A stretch of 47,076 bases of DNA from Clostridiales bacterium (GTDB taxonomy: Bacteria > Bacillota > Clostridia > Peptostreptococcales > Anaerovoracaceae). The notes below the pieces were generated by a model. It did no database searches and was not told the DNA's origin. It saw nothing but the letters and a program-made list of their open reading frames with translations. Made by a program: the position numbers and the translations under genes. Below, piece after piece: positions 1 through 8,253 of this stretch; position 1 is the stretch's first letter, and every line of letters starts with the position of its first letter. The stretch lies in assembly GCA_012841165.1 (NCBI GenBank), contig DUVF01000014.1, forward strand, positions 1 through 47,076, read 5' to 3'.

Positions 1-1
1 A

Positions 2-577
2 AAGAAACAGGCGCAGGCGGCGATCGAGGATGAGGCGAAGCGCTGCGGCATGTTTTTTGTCAATGAACGCTGGCTGGGCGGTATGCTCACCAACTACAAG
101 ACTATTTCCGGGCGAATCCGCCGTTTGAACGAAATCCAGGAAATGGAAACCGACGGAACATTTGAAGCTCTGACCAAGAAAGAAGTCCAGAAATTACGCT
201 TAGAGGCGAGCAAGCTGGAGAAATACTTAGGCGGCATCAAAGACATGAAGGGCATGCCCGGAGCCGTCTTTGTCGTTGATCCTAAAAAAGAACGCATCGC
301 TGTCAAGGAAGCCCGCATCATGGGCATTCCCATCGTCGGCGTCGTCGACACTAACTGCGATCCGGACGATGTTGACTACATAATTCCGGCGAATGATGAT
401 GCGATTCGGGCGGTCAAGTTGATTACCGGCCTGATGGCCGATGCGGTCATCGAGGCCAACCAGGGAGAATCCTTCGACGAAGGTGAAGCGGCGGCTTCCG
501 CGGTTGATTCGGAGACGGCCGAAGCACCGGCCGAAGCGGCTGTTGAATCAGAGGCTGAAGCGGCGCCTGCTGAATAG
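2..577 (+). CDS. rpsB: 30S ribosomal protein S2 (5'-truncated by window edge)
   Basis: The frame is open from base 2 and ends at TAG 575-577, giving the last 191 residues of S2. The segment [17 protein letters not shown] and the later [16 protein letters not shown] and [14 protein letters not shown] are S2 signatures. S2 binds the head/body junction of the 30S subunit. The C-terminal tail after about residue 160 is a low-complexity Ala/Glu-rich extension. It is followed by tsf, the almost universal bacterial rpsB-tsf order. The N-terminus lies upstream of the window. Confidence 0.97.
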   Translation, partial: KKQAQAAIEDEAKRCGMFFVNERWLGGMLTNYKTISGRIRRLNEIQEMETDGTFEALTKKEVQKLRLEASKLEKYLGGIKDMKGMPGAVFVVDPKKERIAVKEARIMGIPIVGVVDTNCDPDDVDYIIPANDDAIRAVKLITGLMADAVIEANQGESFDEGEAAASAVDSETAEAPAEAAVESEAEAAPAE

Positions 578-616
578 ATAAAGGCAGGTTGGATCCGGCC
601 GGGCTGTGCCGGGAAA

Positions 617-646
617 GCCGGCAGATGTTATGCCGGCAGATGTTAT
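617..646 (+). repeat. 15-bp perfect tandem duplication in rpsB-tsf gap
   Basis: The unit GCCGGCAGATGTTAT occurs twice back to back (617-631 and 632-646). The two GCCGGC palindromes can also pair with each other as a 6-bp stem with a 9-nt loop. No U-run follows, so it is not an obvious terminator. It may be a slippage duplication or a hairpin between rpsB and tsf. Confidence 0.8.
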
Positions 647-693
647 ATCGTGATAAAAAAAGATAGTCATCGAAAGATGCAGGAGGATTTAAA

Positions 694-1608
694 ATGGCAG
701 TAACATCAGCAATGGTGAAGGAACTTCGTGAGCGTACCGGCGCGGGGATGATGGATTGCAAAAACACGTTAGTGGAAACGGGTGGAGATATAGAAAAAGC
801 GATCGAAGTTCTGCGGGAAAAAGGTTTGGCCAAAGCCGCCAAGAAAGCCGGTCGGGTCGCTTCGCAGGGGCTGGTTAAACTGGCGTTTGCTGAAGACGGC
901 AAGCAGGCCGCGGTGGTTGAGGTCAACGCCGAGACCGATTTTGTGGCAAAAAATGAAGAATTTATCGATTTTACCGAGAATTTAGCCGGTTTAGCGTTGA
1001 CCGAAGCGCCCAAAGATCTTGAAGCGTTCATGAACATAGATTATTTGAATCAGGGCTGCGTGCGTGATGTGTTGACCAACAAGATCGCCACGATCGGTGA
1101 AAATATGAGCGTGCGGCGCTTTGTACGCTTCGAGCAGCCGGGAGTCGTATATGTCGGTTATCTGCATGGCGGCGGGAAGATCGGCGTTATTGTCGGTTTG
1201 AAAACCGACGCGTCCCTTGATCAGGTGCAGACCCTGGGCAAAGATCTCGCCATGCAGGTGGCTTCGATGAATCCGCGTTTTATCGACGAATCGGCGATCG
1301 ATCCGGAGTACATTGAAAGCGAAAAGAACATTCTCATTCAGCAAGCACTAAATGAAGGTAAACCGCGCGACATCGTCGAAAAGATGGTTGCCGGCCGGCT
1401 GAAGAAGGAATTGAAGGAAATTTGTCTGCTTGAGCAGAAGTTCGTTAAAAACCCGGATCTGACGGTCGCCCAATACATCGAAGAGACCGCCAAAGAGATC
1501 GGACAGGCGGTTAAGGTAGCGGAGATGGTACGCTATGAAGTCGGTGAAGGCATCGAGAAAGCGGAAGAGAATTTCGCCGAGGAAGTCGCGAAACAGATGA
1601 ACAATTAG
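694..1608 (+). CDS. tsf: Elongation factor Ts
   Basis: This 304-residue protein is the guanine nucleotide exchange factor that recycles EF-Tu-GDP. It begins with a UBA-like N-terminal domain, and RERTGAGMMDCK and GDIEKAIEVLREKG are EF-Ts signatures. The core follows with AVVEVNAETDFVAKNEEF at about residues 70-87, the region that contacts EF-Tu. The length is that of the full two-subdomain type, not the short form. The ATG has a strong AGGAGG at 681-686. It lies 116 bp after rpsB and is probably co-transcribed with it. Confidence 0.98.
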   Translation: MAVTSAMVKELRERTGAGMMDCKNTLVETGGDIEKAIEVLREKGLAKAAKKAGRVASQGLVKLAFAEDGKQAAVVEVNAETDFVAKNEEFIDFTENLAGLALTEAPKDLEAFMNIDYLNQGCVRDVLTNKIATIGENMSVRRFVRFEQPGVVYVGYLHGGGKIGVIVGLKTDASLDQVQTLGKDLAMQVASMNPRFIDESAIDPEYIESEKNILIQQALNEGKPRDIVEKMVAGRLKKELKEICLLEQKFVKNPDLTVAQYIEETAKEIGQAVKVAEMVRYEVGEGIEKAEENFAEEVAKQMNN

Positions 1609-1627
1609 GATTTGCATATGGTATAAT
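1598..1627 (+). promoter_or_regulatory. Putative sigma-A promoter (extended -10) for pyrH
   Basis: TATAAT at 1622-1627 is preceded by TGG, giving an extended -10 (TGn). A weak -35 TGAACA lies at 1598-1603 with an 18-bp spacer. It sits just past the tsf stop and about 95 bp before pyrH. A hairpin at 1630-1653 falls over the expected start site, so the two assignments compete. Confidence 0.5.
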
Positions 1628-1629
1628 AT

Positions 1630-1653
1630 AAAGGGCACTGTGAAGTGTCCTTT
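1630..1653 (+). other. Intergenic hairpin between tsf and pyrH
   Basis: Ten-base arms (AAAGGGCACT / AGTGTCCTTT, one G-U pair) enclose a GTGA loop at 1640-1643. The direct repeat TTGCATATG flanks it (1612-1620 and 1655-1663). The downstream T content is weak, so it could be a poor terminator, an mRNA-end stabiliser, or a hairpin in the pyrH leader. Confidence 0.55.
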
Positions 1654-1722
1654 ATTGCATATGAAACGTAAAACAGCAGTCTGAACAAAGAATAGAAAAT
1701 CGAACCGGGAGACGGATAATAT

Positions 1723-2475
1723 ATGGGAGCAATTTACAAACGTGTCGTCCTTAAGATCAGCGGGGAGGCATTGGCGGGGAAAAATAAGACAGGTCTGAAC
1801 GAGAGCATGCTTAACATGGTCTCCCATCAGGTTCGTAAACTGATGGACATGGGCGTGCAGGTCGCGGTGGTGGTGGGCGGCGGCAATTTCTGGCGCGGCC
1901 GCACCAGCAAGAGCATGGATAGAGCGACTGCCGACTACATGGGAATGCTGGCTACCTGCATTAACGCGTTGGCGCTGCAGGAGACCTTCGAGGCGATCGG
2001 CATTCCGACCCGGGTGCAGTCAGCCATTGAAATGAAGGAGATCGCTGAGCCTTATATACGGCGGCGGGCGATCCATCATCTGTCGAAAAACACCGCTGTC
2101 ATCTTCGCGGCCGGAACCGGCAATCCCTTCTTTTCCACCGACACCACGGCTGCTCTGCGGGCGGCCGAGATCGGAGCCGATGTGATTTTGCTGGCCAAAA
2201 AGGTCGATGCTGTTTACGACGATGATCCGCAGCTCAACCCCGAAGCCAAACCGATCGAACATCTGACTTACCATCAGGTGTTGGAGAAGAAACTGGGCGT
2301 GATGGATGCCACCGCTACAGCTCTGTGTATGGATAACGATATACCTATTCATGTGTTTGGCCTGAACGATCCCGAGAACATAGTGAAGGCGGTGACCGGC
2401 GCCAAGATCGGAACGATCGTAGATTCCGGCGCTGTTGAAAAACAAACGAGTAAGATAACACGAATCAGGAGGTAG
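1723..2475 (+). CDS. pyrH: UMP kinase
   Basis: This 250-residue hexameric bacterial UMP kinase (amino acid kinase fold) phosphorylates UMP to UDP for RNA, DNA and UDP-sugar precursors. Visible family motifs are [10 protein letters not shown] at the N-terminus (phosphate-binding Lys/Gly), [13 protein letters not shown], and [20 protein letters not shown] in the C-terminal half. The length is normal (about 240). A GGGAG sequence lies shortly upstream of the ATG. Only 5 bp separate it from frr, consistent with one transcript. Confidence 0.97.
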   Translation: MGAIYKRVVLKISGEALAGKNKTGLNESMLNMVSHQVRKLMDMGVQVAVVVGGGNFWRGRTSKSMDRATADYMGMLATCINALALQETFEAIGIPTRVQSAIEMKEIAEPYIRRRAIHHLSKNTAVIFAAGTGNPFFSTDTTAALRAAEIGADVILLAKKVDAVYDDDPQLNPEAKPIEHLTYHQVLEKKLGVMDATATALCMDNDIPIHVFGLNDPENIVKAVTGAKIGTIVDSGAVEKQTSKITRIRR

Positions 2476-2480
2476 CAATA

Positions 2481-3035
2481 ATGACCGACATATTGGACAC
2501 CTTAGTTAAAAAGATGGAAAAGACCAAGAGCGTTCTGCGGGAAGACCTCAACACGGTACGTGCCGGACGGGCTAATCCAGCGTTGCTCGATAAGATTATG
2601 GTCGATTATTATGGTGTGGCAACACCCTTAAAGAACCTGTCAAACGTTGCGGCGCCCGATCCCAGAACTCTGACGATCACTCCCTTCGATCCGCAGACGA
2701 TTCAGGAGATCGAGAAGGCGATCAACATTGCGAATATAGGCATAAACCCGGCAAACGACGGTAAAATGATCCGGCTGGCCATTCCGCAGGTAACCGAAGA
2801 ACGGCGCAAGGAGCTGACCAAGCTGGTCAGAAAGATGGGCGAAGACTATAAAGTGGCCATCCGCAACGAACGTCGCGTCGCTAACGATGCGCTGAAGAAG
2901 ATGGAAAAGAACAGCGAACTGACTGAGGATGAGCTGAAGCAGGAATTGGCCGAAGTTCAGAAAAAGATCGACGCCGGCATCAAAGATATAGACGATATCG
3001 TCAGCGAAAAAGAAAAAGAGATCATGGAGGTCTGA
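2481..3035 (+). CDS. frr: Ribosome recycling factor
   Basis: RRF is 184 residues, the standard length. With EF-G it splits post-termination ribosomes. The signatures LNTVRAGRANPALLDKI, DPQTIQEIEKAI and RLAIPQVTEERRKEL are all present, followed by the long three-helix bundle C-terminal part. GGAGG lies upstream, inside the end of pyrH. Its TGA overlaps the next ATG by one base, so the following small gene is probably translationally coupled. Confidence 0.98.
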   Translation: MTDILDTLVKKMEKTKSVLREDLNTVRAGRANPALLDKIMVDYYGVATPLKNLSNVAAPDPRTLTITPFDPQTIQEIEKAINIANIGINPANDGKMIRLAIPQVTEERRKELTKLVRKMGEDYKVAIRNERRVANDALKKMEKNSELTEDELKQELAEVQKKIDAGIKDIDDIVSEKEKEIMEV

Positions 3036-3229
3036 TGGATCTTCTGGGTTTACGGCTGGAACAGGCCCGGCGGTTGGCGGAGCAGGCTGGCTGCCGGCTC
3101 GAAGTGAGCGAGACGCGTCCGCCGGGAAAACCGGAGAGTGCAGGACACTGGCGGGTGATCCGACAGCTGAAAACGCCCACCGGCTGGACGGTCACGGTTT
3201 GCCGGGTTCCCGACGATTATACGGATTGA
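3035..3229 (+). CDS. Conserved small protein between frr and uppS
   Basis: This 64-residue ORF starts at an ATG sharing one base with the frr stop, with GGAGG just upstream inside frr. It has a helical start (LGLRLEQARRLAEQAGC), a TRPPGKP turn, and a strand-rich end (RVIRQLKTPTGWTVTVCRVP). From memory, small proteins of this pattern occur at the same frr-uppS position in many Clostridia-type genomes. Their function is unknown to me; the first half recalls a PASTA-like fold. The tight coupling supports a real gene. Confidence 0.75.
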   Translation: MDLLGLRLEQARRLAEQAGCRLEVSETRPPGKPESAGHWRVIRQLKTPTGWTVTVCRVPDDYTD

Positions 3230-3236
3230 TAAAAAC

Positions 3237-3260
3237 GGGACGGTTCAATAGAATCGTCCC
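3237..3260 (+). other. Hairpin upstream of uppS
   Basis: Arms GGGACGGTTC (3237-3246) and GAATCGTCCC (3251-3260) pair with one G-U around an AATA loop. They end about 12 nt before the uppS Shine-Dalgarno AGGAG (3272-3276). There is no downstream U-run. It may be a processing or stability hairpin. Confidence 0.6.
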
Positions 3261-3281
3261 CTGTTGGATACAGGAGCAAAT

Positions 3282-3992
3282 ATGCTGGATCCTCAAAAAA
3301 TACCGCGTCATATCGCCATCATCATGGATGGCAACGGACGCTGGGCAGAAAAGCGCGGCTTGCCCCGGATCGCCGGCCACAATGCCGGTGTGCTGGCAAT
3401 GAAGGAGATCGTCAAGCGATGTTCGACTCTCAATGTCGCACATTTGACGGTGTATGTTTTTTCTACGGAAAACTGGCGGCGTTCGGCGGATGAAGTGAGC
3501 GGTATTTTTGATTTGGTCGTACACTATGTCGATCAAGAACTGGCAGAACTGCACGCCAATAATGTCCGGGTCAGCCTGGTCGGCGATCTCACCGGTCTGC
3601 CGGAAGATGCCGCCGAGCGGATCCACCGTTCGATTGATACGACCAAAGACAACGATGGTCTGGGCTTTCATCTGGCCATCAATTATGGCGGACGGGCAGA
3701 GATCGTCCGTGCGGTCCGGCGTCTGGCCGGTCAGATCAAAGCCGGTGAACTGATTGCCGAGGCGATAGACGAAGAGACGATCGCCGATCATCTGTATACA
3801 GCCGGGCTGCCTGATCCTGACTTATTGATCCGGCCAGGCGGCGAGTATCGTTTATCTAATTTTCTGCTCTGGCAGAGTGCTTACAGTGAGTTCGTTTTCA
3901 CCGATACCCTGTGGCCGGATTTCACTCCGGAGCACTTGGAAGAGGCGATCGAGCTCTATCAGCGGCGCGCCCGCCGCTTTGGTGGTAGATAA
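3282..3992 (+). CDS. uppS: Undecaprenyl diphosphate synthase
   Basis: This 236-residue cis-prenyltransferase makes C55-PP, the lipid carrier for peptidoglycan. IPRHIAIIMDGNGRWAEKRG holds the catalytic Asp and P-loop-like region, and RPGGEYRLSNFLLWQ and SEFVFTDTLWPDF are the C-terminal signatures. I chose ATG 3282 because AGGAG at 3272-3276 is well placed for it. A TTG at 3264 lies upstream of that SD and is less likely. The stop overlaps the cdsA ATG (TAATG). Confidence 0.97.
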   Translation: MLDPQKIPRHIAIIMDGNGRWAEKRGLPRIAGHNAGVLAMKEIVKRCSTLNVAHLTVYVFSTENWRRSADEVSGIFDLVVHYVDQELAELHANNVRVSLVGDLTGLPEDAAERIHRSIDTTKDNDGLGFHLAINYGGRAEIVRAVRRLAGQIKAGELIAEAIDEETIADHLYTAGLPDPDLLIRPGGEYRLSNFLLWQSAYSEFVFTDTLWPDFTPEHLEEAIELYQRRARRFGGR

Positions 3993-4783
3993 TGAAAATT
4001 CGTATTTTATCTGGTCTGCTCATGGTGCCGTTTCTGGTGTTTTTCTGGCTGGGCGGCCGCTGTCTGATCGGCCTGTGCTGCCTGATCGCCTTAATCGGCG
4101 TCACCGAGTTTTATAACGCTTTCAAACAGTTGGGAGTGAGAGGAAACCGCCTGATCGGCTGGGCCGGTGTGTTGGCGCTTTATCTGATCGGCTGGTTTCG
4201 GCCGGATAATCTGCGCTTTGTCCTGTTCTGGCTGTTTTTATTCACTGTCTGTTCGTTTCTGTATATTTTTCGACTTGAGCGGCGGCAACCGATCGATGGC
4301 CTGGTCACCCTGGCTGGATTGATTTATGTCGGCTTTTTTTCCTATCATCTGGTGCTGTTAGACCGCCTGGTGCCCGCCGGAATGGTCTGGTTGGTTCTGA
4401 CCGGTGCCTTCGGAACTGATATTTTCGCTTACTTCATCGGCACGGCGATCGGCCGGCATCAGCTGGTTCCTTCGATAAGTCCGAAAAAGACCGTGGAAGG
4501 GGCGATCGGCGGGGTGTTAGGAAGTGTGCTGCTGTCAGGCATAGCCGGCTGGTTGCTGTTTCCTCACCACTGGCACCACGGGCTTTTGATCGGCCTGCTC
4601 AGCGGAATAGTATCACAGCTGGGAGATCTTAGTGCTTCTGTATTAAAACGCCATTTAGGAATCAAGGATTTCGGCCAGCTGATTCCCGGGCACGGCGGCA
4701 TTTTAGATCGCTTTGACAGCATATTTTTTACTGCCCCGGTGGTGTATTACTATGCGTTATTGGTTTTTGGCACCGCCTGCTAA
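3992..4783 (+). CDS. cdsA: Phosphatidate cytidylyltransferase
   Basis: This 263-residue polytopic membrane enzyme makes CDP-diacylglycerol from phosphatidate and CTP. About seven or eight hydrophobic segments are visible. The C-terminal CDP-diglyceride synthase signature is clear (SPKKTVEGAIGGVLG, then SQLGDLSASVLKRHLGIKDF and GHGGILDRFDS). The start codon overlaps the uppS stop, as is common in this cluster. Confidence 0.96.
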   Translation: MKIRILSGLLMVPFLVFFWLGGRCLIGLCCLIALIGVTEFYNAFKQLGVRGNRLIGWAGVLALYLIGWFRPDNLRFVLFWLFLFTVCSFLYIFRLERRQPIDGLVTLAGLIYVGFFSYHLVLLDRLVPAGMVWLVLTGAFGTDIFAYFIGTAIGRHQLVPSISPKKTVEGAIGGVLGSVLLSGIAGWLLFPHHWHHGLLIGLLSGIVSQLGDLSASVLKRHLGIKDFGQLIPGHGGILDRFDSIFFTAPVVYYYALLVFGTAC

Positions 4784-4856
4784 GTGAAAGATTACGGCGA
4801 CTAAAGAGGAAAAAAATGGAAGCCCGTAGAAGCCCGACGAAAGAGGACGGAATTCA

Positions 4857-6107
4857 GTGAAACTCGGCGGAAAAAGGCGAAACCAGACGAGAAATAAAAT
4901 GACTTTAATCCACAATGAAGCGAATAATGAAATAACAGGCGCTAAAGCGCTGGCCGGCGAAACTGAAAAGAAAAGGCTGGTGCTGCTGGGTTCGACCGGT
5001 TCGATCGGTGAGCAGACGCTCGAAGTGGTACGGCGCTGTCCGGATAACTTTGTGATTGCCGGGCTGGCTTGCGGCAAGCGGATCGACCGTTTGATCCGCC
5101 AGATCGAAGAATTTCGGCCTCAAGCGGTCGCGGTCGAAGAAGAGACTGCCGCCAGACGTCTGCGGGAGTTGTTTCCCGGCCTTGAAGCTCTGAGTGGAGA
5201 AGCGGGTCTGTGCCGGCTGGCCGGTCAGATCGAGGCCGATTTAGTGCTGAACGCTTTAGTCGGCGTCGCCGGGTTAAAGCCGACCCTGGAAGCCGGTCGT
5301 GCCGGCCGCGATGTTGCCCTGGCCAACAAGGAGACTCTGGTTGCGGGCGGCGAGCTGGTGACCACTTGTTTCAAAGCTTCCGGGGCCAGATTGTTGCCGG
5401 TCGACAGCGAGCACAGCGCCATCTTTCAGGCGCTCGCGGGCAATGCGCCCGAAACAGTGGCGAAGCTCATCCTGACAGCCTCGGGCGGTCCTTTCCTTGG
5501 CTGGAACAGAGCGCAGCTGGAGCAGGTGAAACCGGAACAGGCGCTTCGCCACCCTAATTGGGAGATGGGACGCAAGGTAACGATCGATTCTGCCACCCTG
5601 ATGAACAAGGGCCTTGAGCTGATAGAAGCGCGCTGGCTGTTCGATATCCCCGAAGAGCGCATTGAGGTCGTCATCCATCCGGAAAGCCTGATCCACTCAA
5701 TGGTCGAATATAATGATTGTTCGGTCATAGCCCAGATCAGCCTGCCTGACATGCGTTTGCCCATCAGCTATGCCCTGCACTATCCTGACCGCCCTGATAT
5801 CGGTCTAACCAGCCTCGATTTTACGCAGATCGGGCAGATGACTTTTCGTCAACCGGATCATGAAAACTTTCCCGCTTTGGAATTGGCGCGTCAGGCACTG
5901 CGCGCCGGCGGCGGCGCCGCCACAGTTCTGAACAGCGCTAACGAAGTGATGGTTGATCGTTTTCTGAACGGAAAAGCAGGTTTTTTAGATATTCCTGACA
6001 AGGTTGCCCGGGCATTGGCTGCCCACCGGCCGGTTGAACGGCCTTCCCTGGAGGAGCTGCTGGAGATCGACCGGGTGACCAGAGAGAGAGTCTGCCAATG
6101 GGTTTAA
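4857..6107 (+). CDS. dxr: 1-deoxy-D-xylulose 5-phosphate reductoisomerase
   Basis: Dxr catalyses the committed MEP-pathway step, DXP to MEP, using NADPH and a divalent metal. The NADPH site is LLGSTGSIGEQTLEVV. The conserved ANKETLVAGGE, DSEHSAIFQ (metal/substrate) and HPNWEMGRKVTIDSATLMNK are all present. The length is 416 from GTG 4857, with AGAGGA 8-10 nt upstream; ATG 4899 would give 402. Either start leaves 28-42 residues before the Rossmann core, an extension many Dxr proteins lack. It overlaps rseP by 10 bp. Confidence 0.96.
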   Translation: MKLGGKRRNQTRNKMTLIHNEANNEITGAKALAGETEKKRLVLLGSTGSIGEQTLEVVRRCPDNFVIAGLACGKRIDRLIRQIEEFRPQAVAVEEETAARRLRELFPGLEALSGEAGLCRLAGQIEADLVLNALVGVAGLKPTLEAGRAGRDVALANKETLVAGGELVTTCFKASGARLLPVDSEHSAIFQALAGNAPETVAKLILTASGGPFLGWNRAQLEQVKPEQALRHPNWEMGRKVTIDSATLMNKGLELIEARWLFDIPEERIEVVIHPESLIHSMVEYNDCSVIAQISLPDMRLPISYALHYPDRPDIGLTSLDFTQIGQMTFRQPDHENFPALELARQALRAGGGAATVLNSANEVMVDRFLNGKAGFLDIPDKVARALAAHRPVERPSLEELLEIDRVTRERVCQWV

Positions 6108-7105
6108 CAGCGATCTACGCTATTTTGATTTTTTGTCTGCTGATCTTTGTGCATGAATTGGGCCATTTTATGGTCGCTAAAGCTGTAGATATCAGAGTTA
6201 ACGAGTTTTCCCTGGGCATGGGGCCGCCCTTGTTAAAATTTCACAAGGGTGAAACTGATTACTCGCTGCGCCTGCTGCCGATCGGCGGCTATGTCAAAAT
6301 GGAAGGCGAAGATGAGGATTCTGCCGATCCCCGGGCTTTTAACAGTAAACCGGTCTGGCAGAAAGCAATCGTGGTCGTCGCTGGCTCGGTGATGAACCTT
6401 CTGACGACTGTGATCATCATCACGCTGATCGCTCTCATTTTAGGCTTGCCGATTGCTGCGATCGGCGAACTGCAGGCCGGTGGACCGGCTGAGCAGGCCG
6501 GCCTGCAGGCCAGCGACAAAATCATCGCCATAGACGGGCAGGCGGTGCAGTCATGGGAAGATGTCATTAAAACAATTTCGGGCAGCCAGGGAGAGACTGT
6601 TGCGGTTGATATCGAGCGTGACGGAAGCAGCATGAAGATAGAGTCGGAGGTGGCGGAGGATGAAAGCGGCCGGCGCTACATCGGCATTCTGGCAGGACGC
6701 GAGCATTCGCCGCTGCGCGCTCTGATCACAGGCTTCGTCACCACTTGGGACTGGACTAAACAGATGATCTGGTATCTCGGGCAGCTGCTCACCGGCCGCG
6801 GCTCAGTCGAAGATCTGGTCGGACCGGTGGGTATAGTCAGCCTGATCAACGACCAGGCAAAGCTGGGTTTTCTATACATTGCAAATTTGGCGGCGCTGAT
6901 CAGCCTTAATCTGGGCATCATCAATCTGCTGCCATTTCCGGCGCTGGATGGCGGGCGGCTGCTGTTTTTGCTGATCCGCCAGTTCACCGGCAAGGCGATA
7001 AGCGATGCGACTGAAGGGAAGATCCACTTCGTGGGCATAATGTTGCTGTTCGGTCTGATGATCTATCTGGTTTTTCAGGATGTCGGCCGCTTTATTCTGA
7101 ATTGA
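6098..7105 (+). CDS. rseP: Site-2 intramembrane zinc metalloprotease
   Basis: This 335-residue S2P-family protease of the inner membrane (RseP/RasP) cleaves anti-sigma factors and remnant signal peptides. HELGH lies in the first transmembrane segment (residues 19-23). A PDZ domain spans about residues 110-185 (IGELQAGGPAEQAGLQASDKI). The second metal-site motif LLPFPALDGGR is near residue 285. The cluster position between dxr and ispG is standard for Firmicutes. Confidence 0.96.
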   Translation: MGLTAIYAILIFCLLIFVHELGHFMVAKAVDIRVNEFSLGMGPPLLKFHKGETDYSLRLLPIGGYVKMEGEDEDSADPRAFNSKPVWQKAIVVVAGSVMNLLTTVIIITLIALILGLPIAAIGELQAGGPAEQAGLQASDKIIAIDGQAVQSWEDVIKTISGSQGETVAVDIERDGSSMKIESEVAEDESGRRYIGILAGREHSPLRALITGFVTTWDWTKQMIWYLGQLLTGRGSVEDLVGPVGIVSLINDQAKLGFLYIANLAALISLNLGIINLLPFPALDGGRLLFLLIRQFTGKAISDATEGKIHFVGIMLLFGLMIYLVFQDVGRFILN

Positions 7106-7145
7106 GCAAACAAAAGAGCAAAGAAACGAAACCGGGAGGAAGCAA

Positions 7146-8207
7146 ATGACGAAGCAGTTGTGGTGCGGCGACGTCCCGATCGGGGGCGGTGCGCCGGTGA
7201 CTGTTCAGTCGATGACCAATACTGATACCAGAGATGTGGCAGCTACGGTCGCGCAGATCGAGCGGTTGGCGGAGGCCGGCTGCCAACTTGTGCGTGTTGC
7301 TGTGCCAGACAGTCAGGCGGCGCAGGCGATCGCGCAGATCCGGCGCCAGATCAACATCCCTCTGATTGCCGACATCCATTTCGACCACCGTCTGGCTGTT
7401 CAGGCGATAGAGCAGGGGGCAGACAAAATCCGTATAAACCCAGGTAATATCGGTGGGCCGGCCGGGCTGCAAAAAGTAGTCGCCGCCGCGCGTCGGCAAG
7501 GCGTGCCGATCCGGGTGGGTGTCAATTCCGGATCGCTCGACGCCGACCTTCTAAAAAAGCATGGCGGCGTCACCGCGGCGGCCCTGGCTGAAAGCGCTTT
7601 GCGCATGGCCGGGCTGATCGAGAATCTGGGCTATGATCAACTGGTGCTTTCCATCAAATCGCCGGATCCTAAGACCTGCTATGACGCATGTCGCAGGCTG
7701 GCCGACCAAAGTGATCATCCACAGCATATCGGTGTCACCGAAGCGGGGAGCATACGCTTTGGCAGTATCCGTTCCGCTGTCGGGATAGGTGCGCTGCTGC
7801 TGGCCGGCATCGGTGATACTCTCAGAGTATCGCTGACCGGCGATCCGGTCGAAGAAGTCCGGGTAGGGATCGACATACTCAAAGCGGCCGGACTGCGCCG
7901 CGAAGGCATCGATGTGGTTTCCTGCCCAACCTGCGGCCGGACCTGGCCGGGCTTTCATGCATCGATCGCCGACCTTGAAAGTCAGATCGCAGAGATCGCC
8001 GGAGAGCGCCGCCGGCAGGGCCTGCCGCCTATACGTGCGGCGATCATGGGCTGTGAAGTGAACGGCCCCGGAGAGGCCCGCCAGGCCGACATTGGGATCG
8101 CCTTCGGGAATCAGCGGGCGGTGCTGTTTAGGAAAAACTCCGTATCCGAAAGCGGCGAGGTTGAGAACATCGTCCGACGCTTTTTGGAAGAACTGCGCAC
8201 TTTATGA
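7146..8207 (+). CDS. ispG: 4-hydroxy-3-methylbut-2-en-1-yl diphosphate synthase
   Basis: IspG (GcpE) converts MEcPP to HMBPP with a [4Fe-4S] cluster. The protein has 353 residues, the compact bacterial form of TIM barrel plus C-terminal Fe-S domain. Cluster cysteines are visible in VSCPTCGRTWPG and MGCEVNGPGEA. The barrel motifs TVQSMTNTDTRDV, ADIHFDHRLA and KIRINPGNIG are intact. GGGAGGA directly precedes the ATG. Confidence 0.97.
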   Translation: MTKQLWCGDVPIGGGAPVTVQSMTNTDTRDVAATVAQIERLAEAGCQLVRVAVPDSQAAQAIAQIRRQINIPLIADIHFDHRLAVQAIEQGADKIRINPGNIGGPAGLQKVVAAARRQGVPIRVGVNSGSLDADLLKKHGGVTAAALAESALRMAGLIENLGYDQLVLSIKSPDPKTCYDACRRLADQSDHPQHIGVTEAGSIRFGSIRSAVGIGALLLAGIGDTLRVSLTGDPVEEVRVGIDILKAAGLRREGIDVVSCPTCGRTWPGFHASIADLESQIAEIAGERRRQGLPPIRAAIMGCEVNGPGEARQADIGIAFGNQRAVLFRKNSVSESGEVENIVRRFLEELRTL

Positions 8208-8237
8208 GAAACCACAGTAGAAGCCCTCTTCCGGCTG

Positions 8238-8246
8238 TGGTAAAAT
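8238..8246 (+). promoter_or_regulatory. Extended -10 element immediately before polC
   Basis: TGG-TAAAAT (TAAAAT at 8241-8246) lies 7 nt before the polC ATG, so the expected transcription start falls at or next to the A of ATG. No recognisable -35 is present. A CCACAG/CTGTGG inverted repeat (8212-8217, 8234-8239) overlaps its 5' side. Confidence 0.45.
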
Positions 8247-8253
8247 ACCGGAT

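Noticed and set aside
447..1037. A 196-codon minus-strand ORF over rpsB-tsf, and similar long antisense ORFs over polC, dxr and lon
   Set aside because: All lie opposite strongly conserved coding sequence and reflect the codon bias of the real gene.
1612..1663. TTGCATATG direct repeats around the tsf-pyrH hairpin considered as insertion-site duplications
   Set aside because: The enclosed sequence is only about 35 bp, has no element-like ends, and contains a plausible promoter and hairpin.
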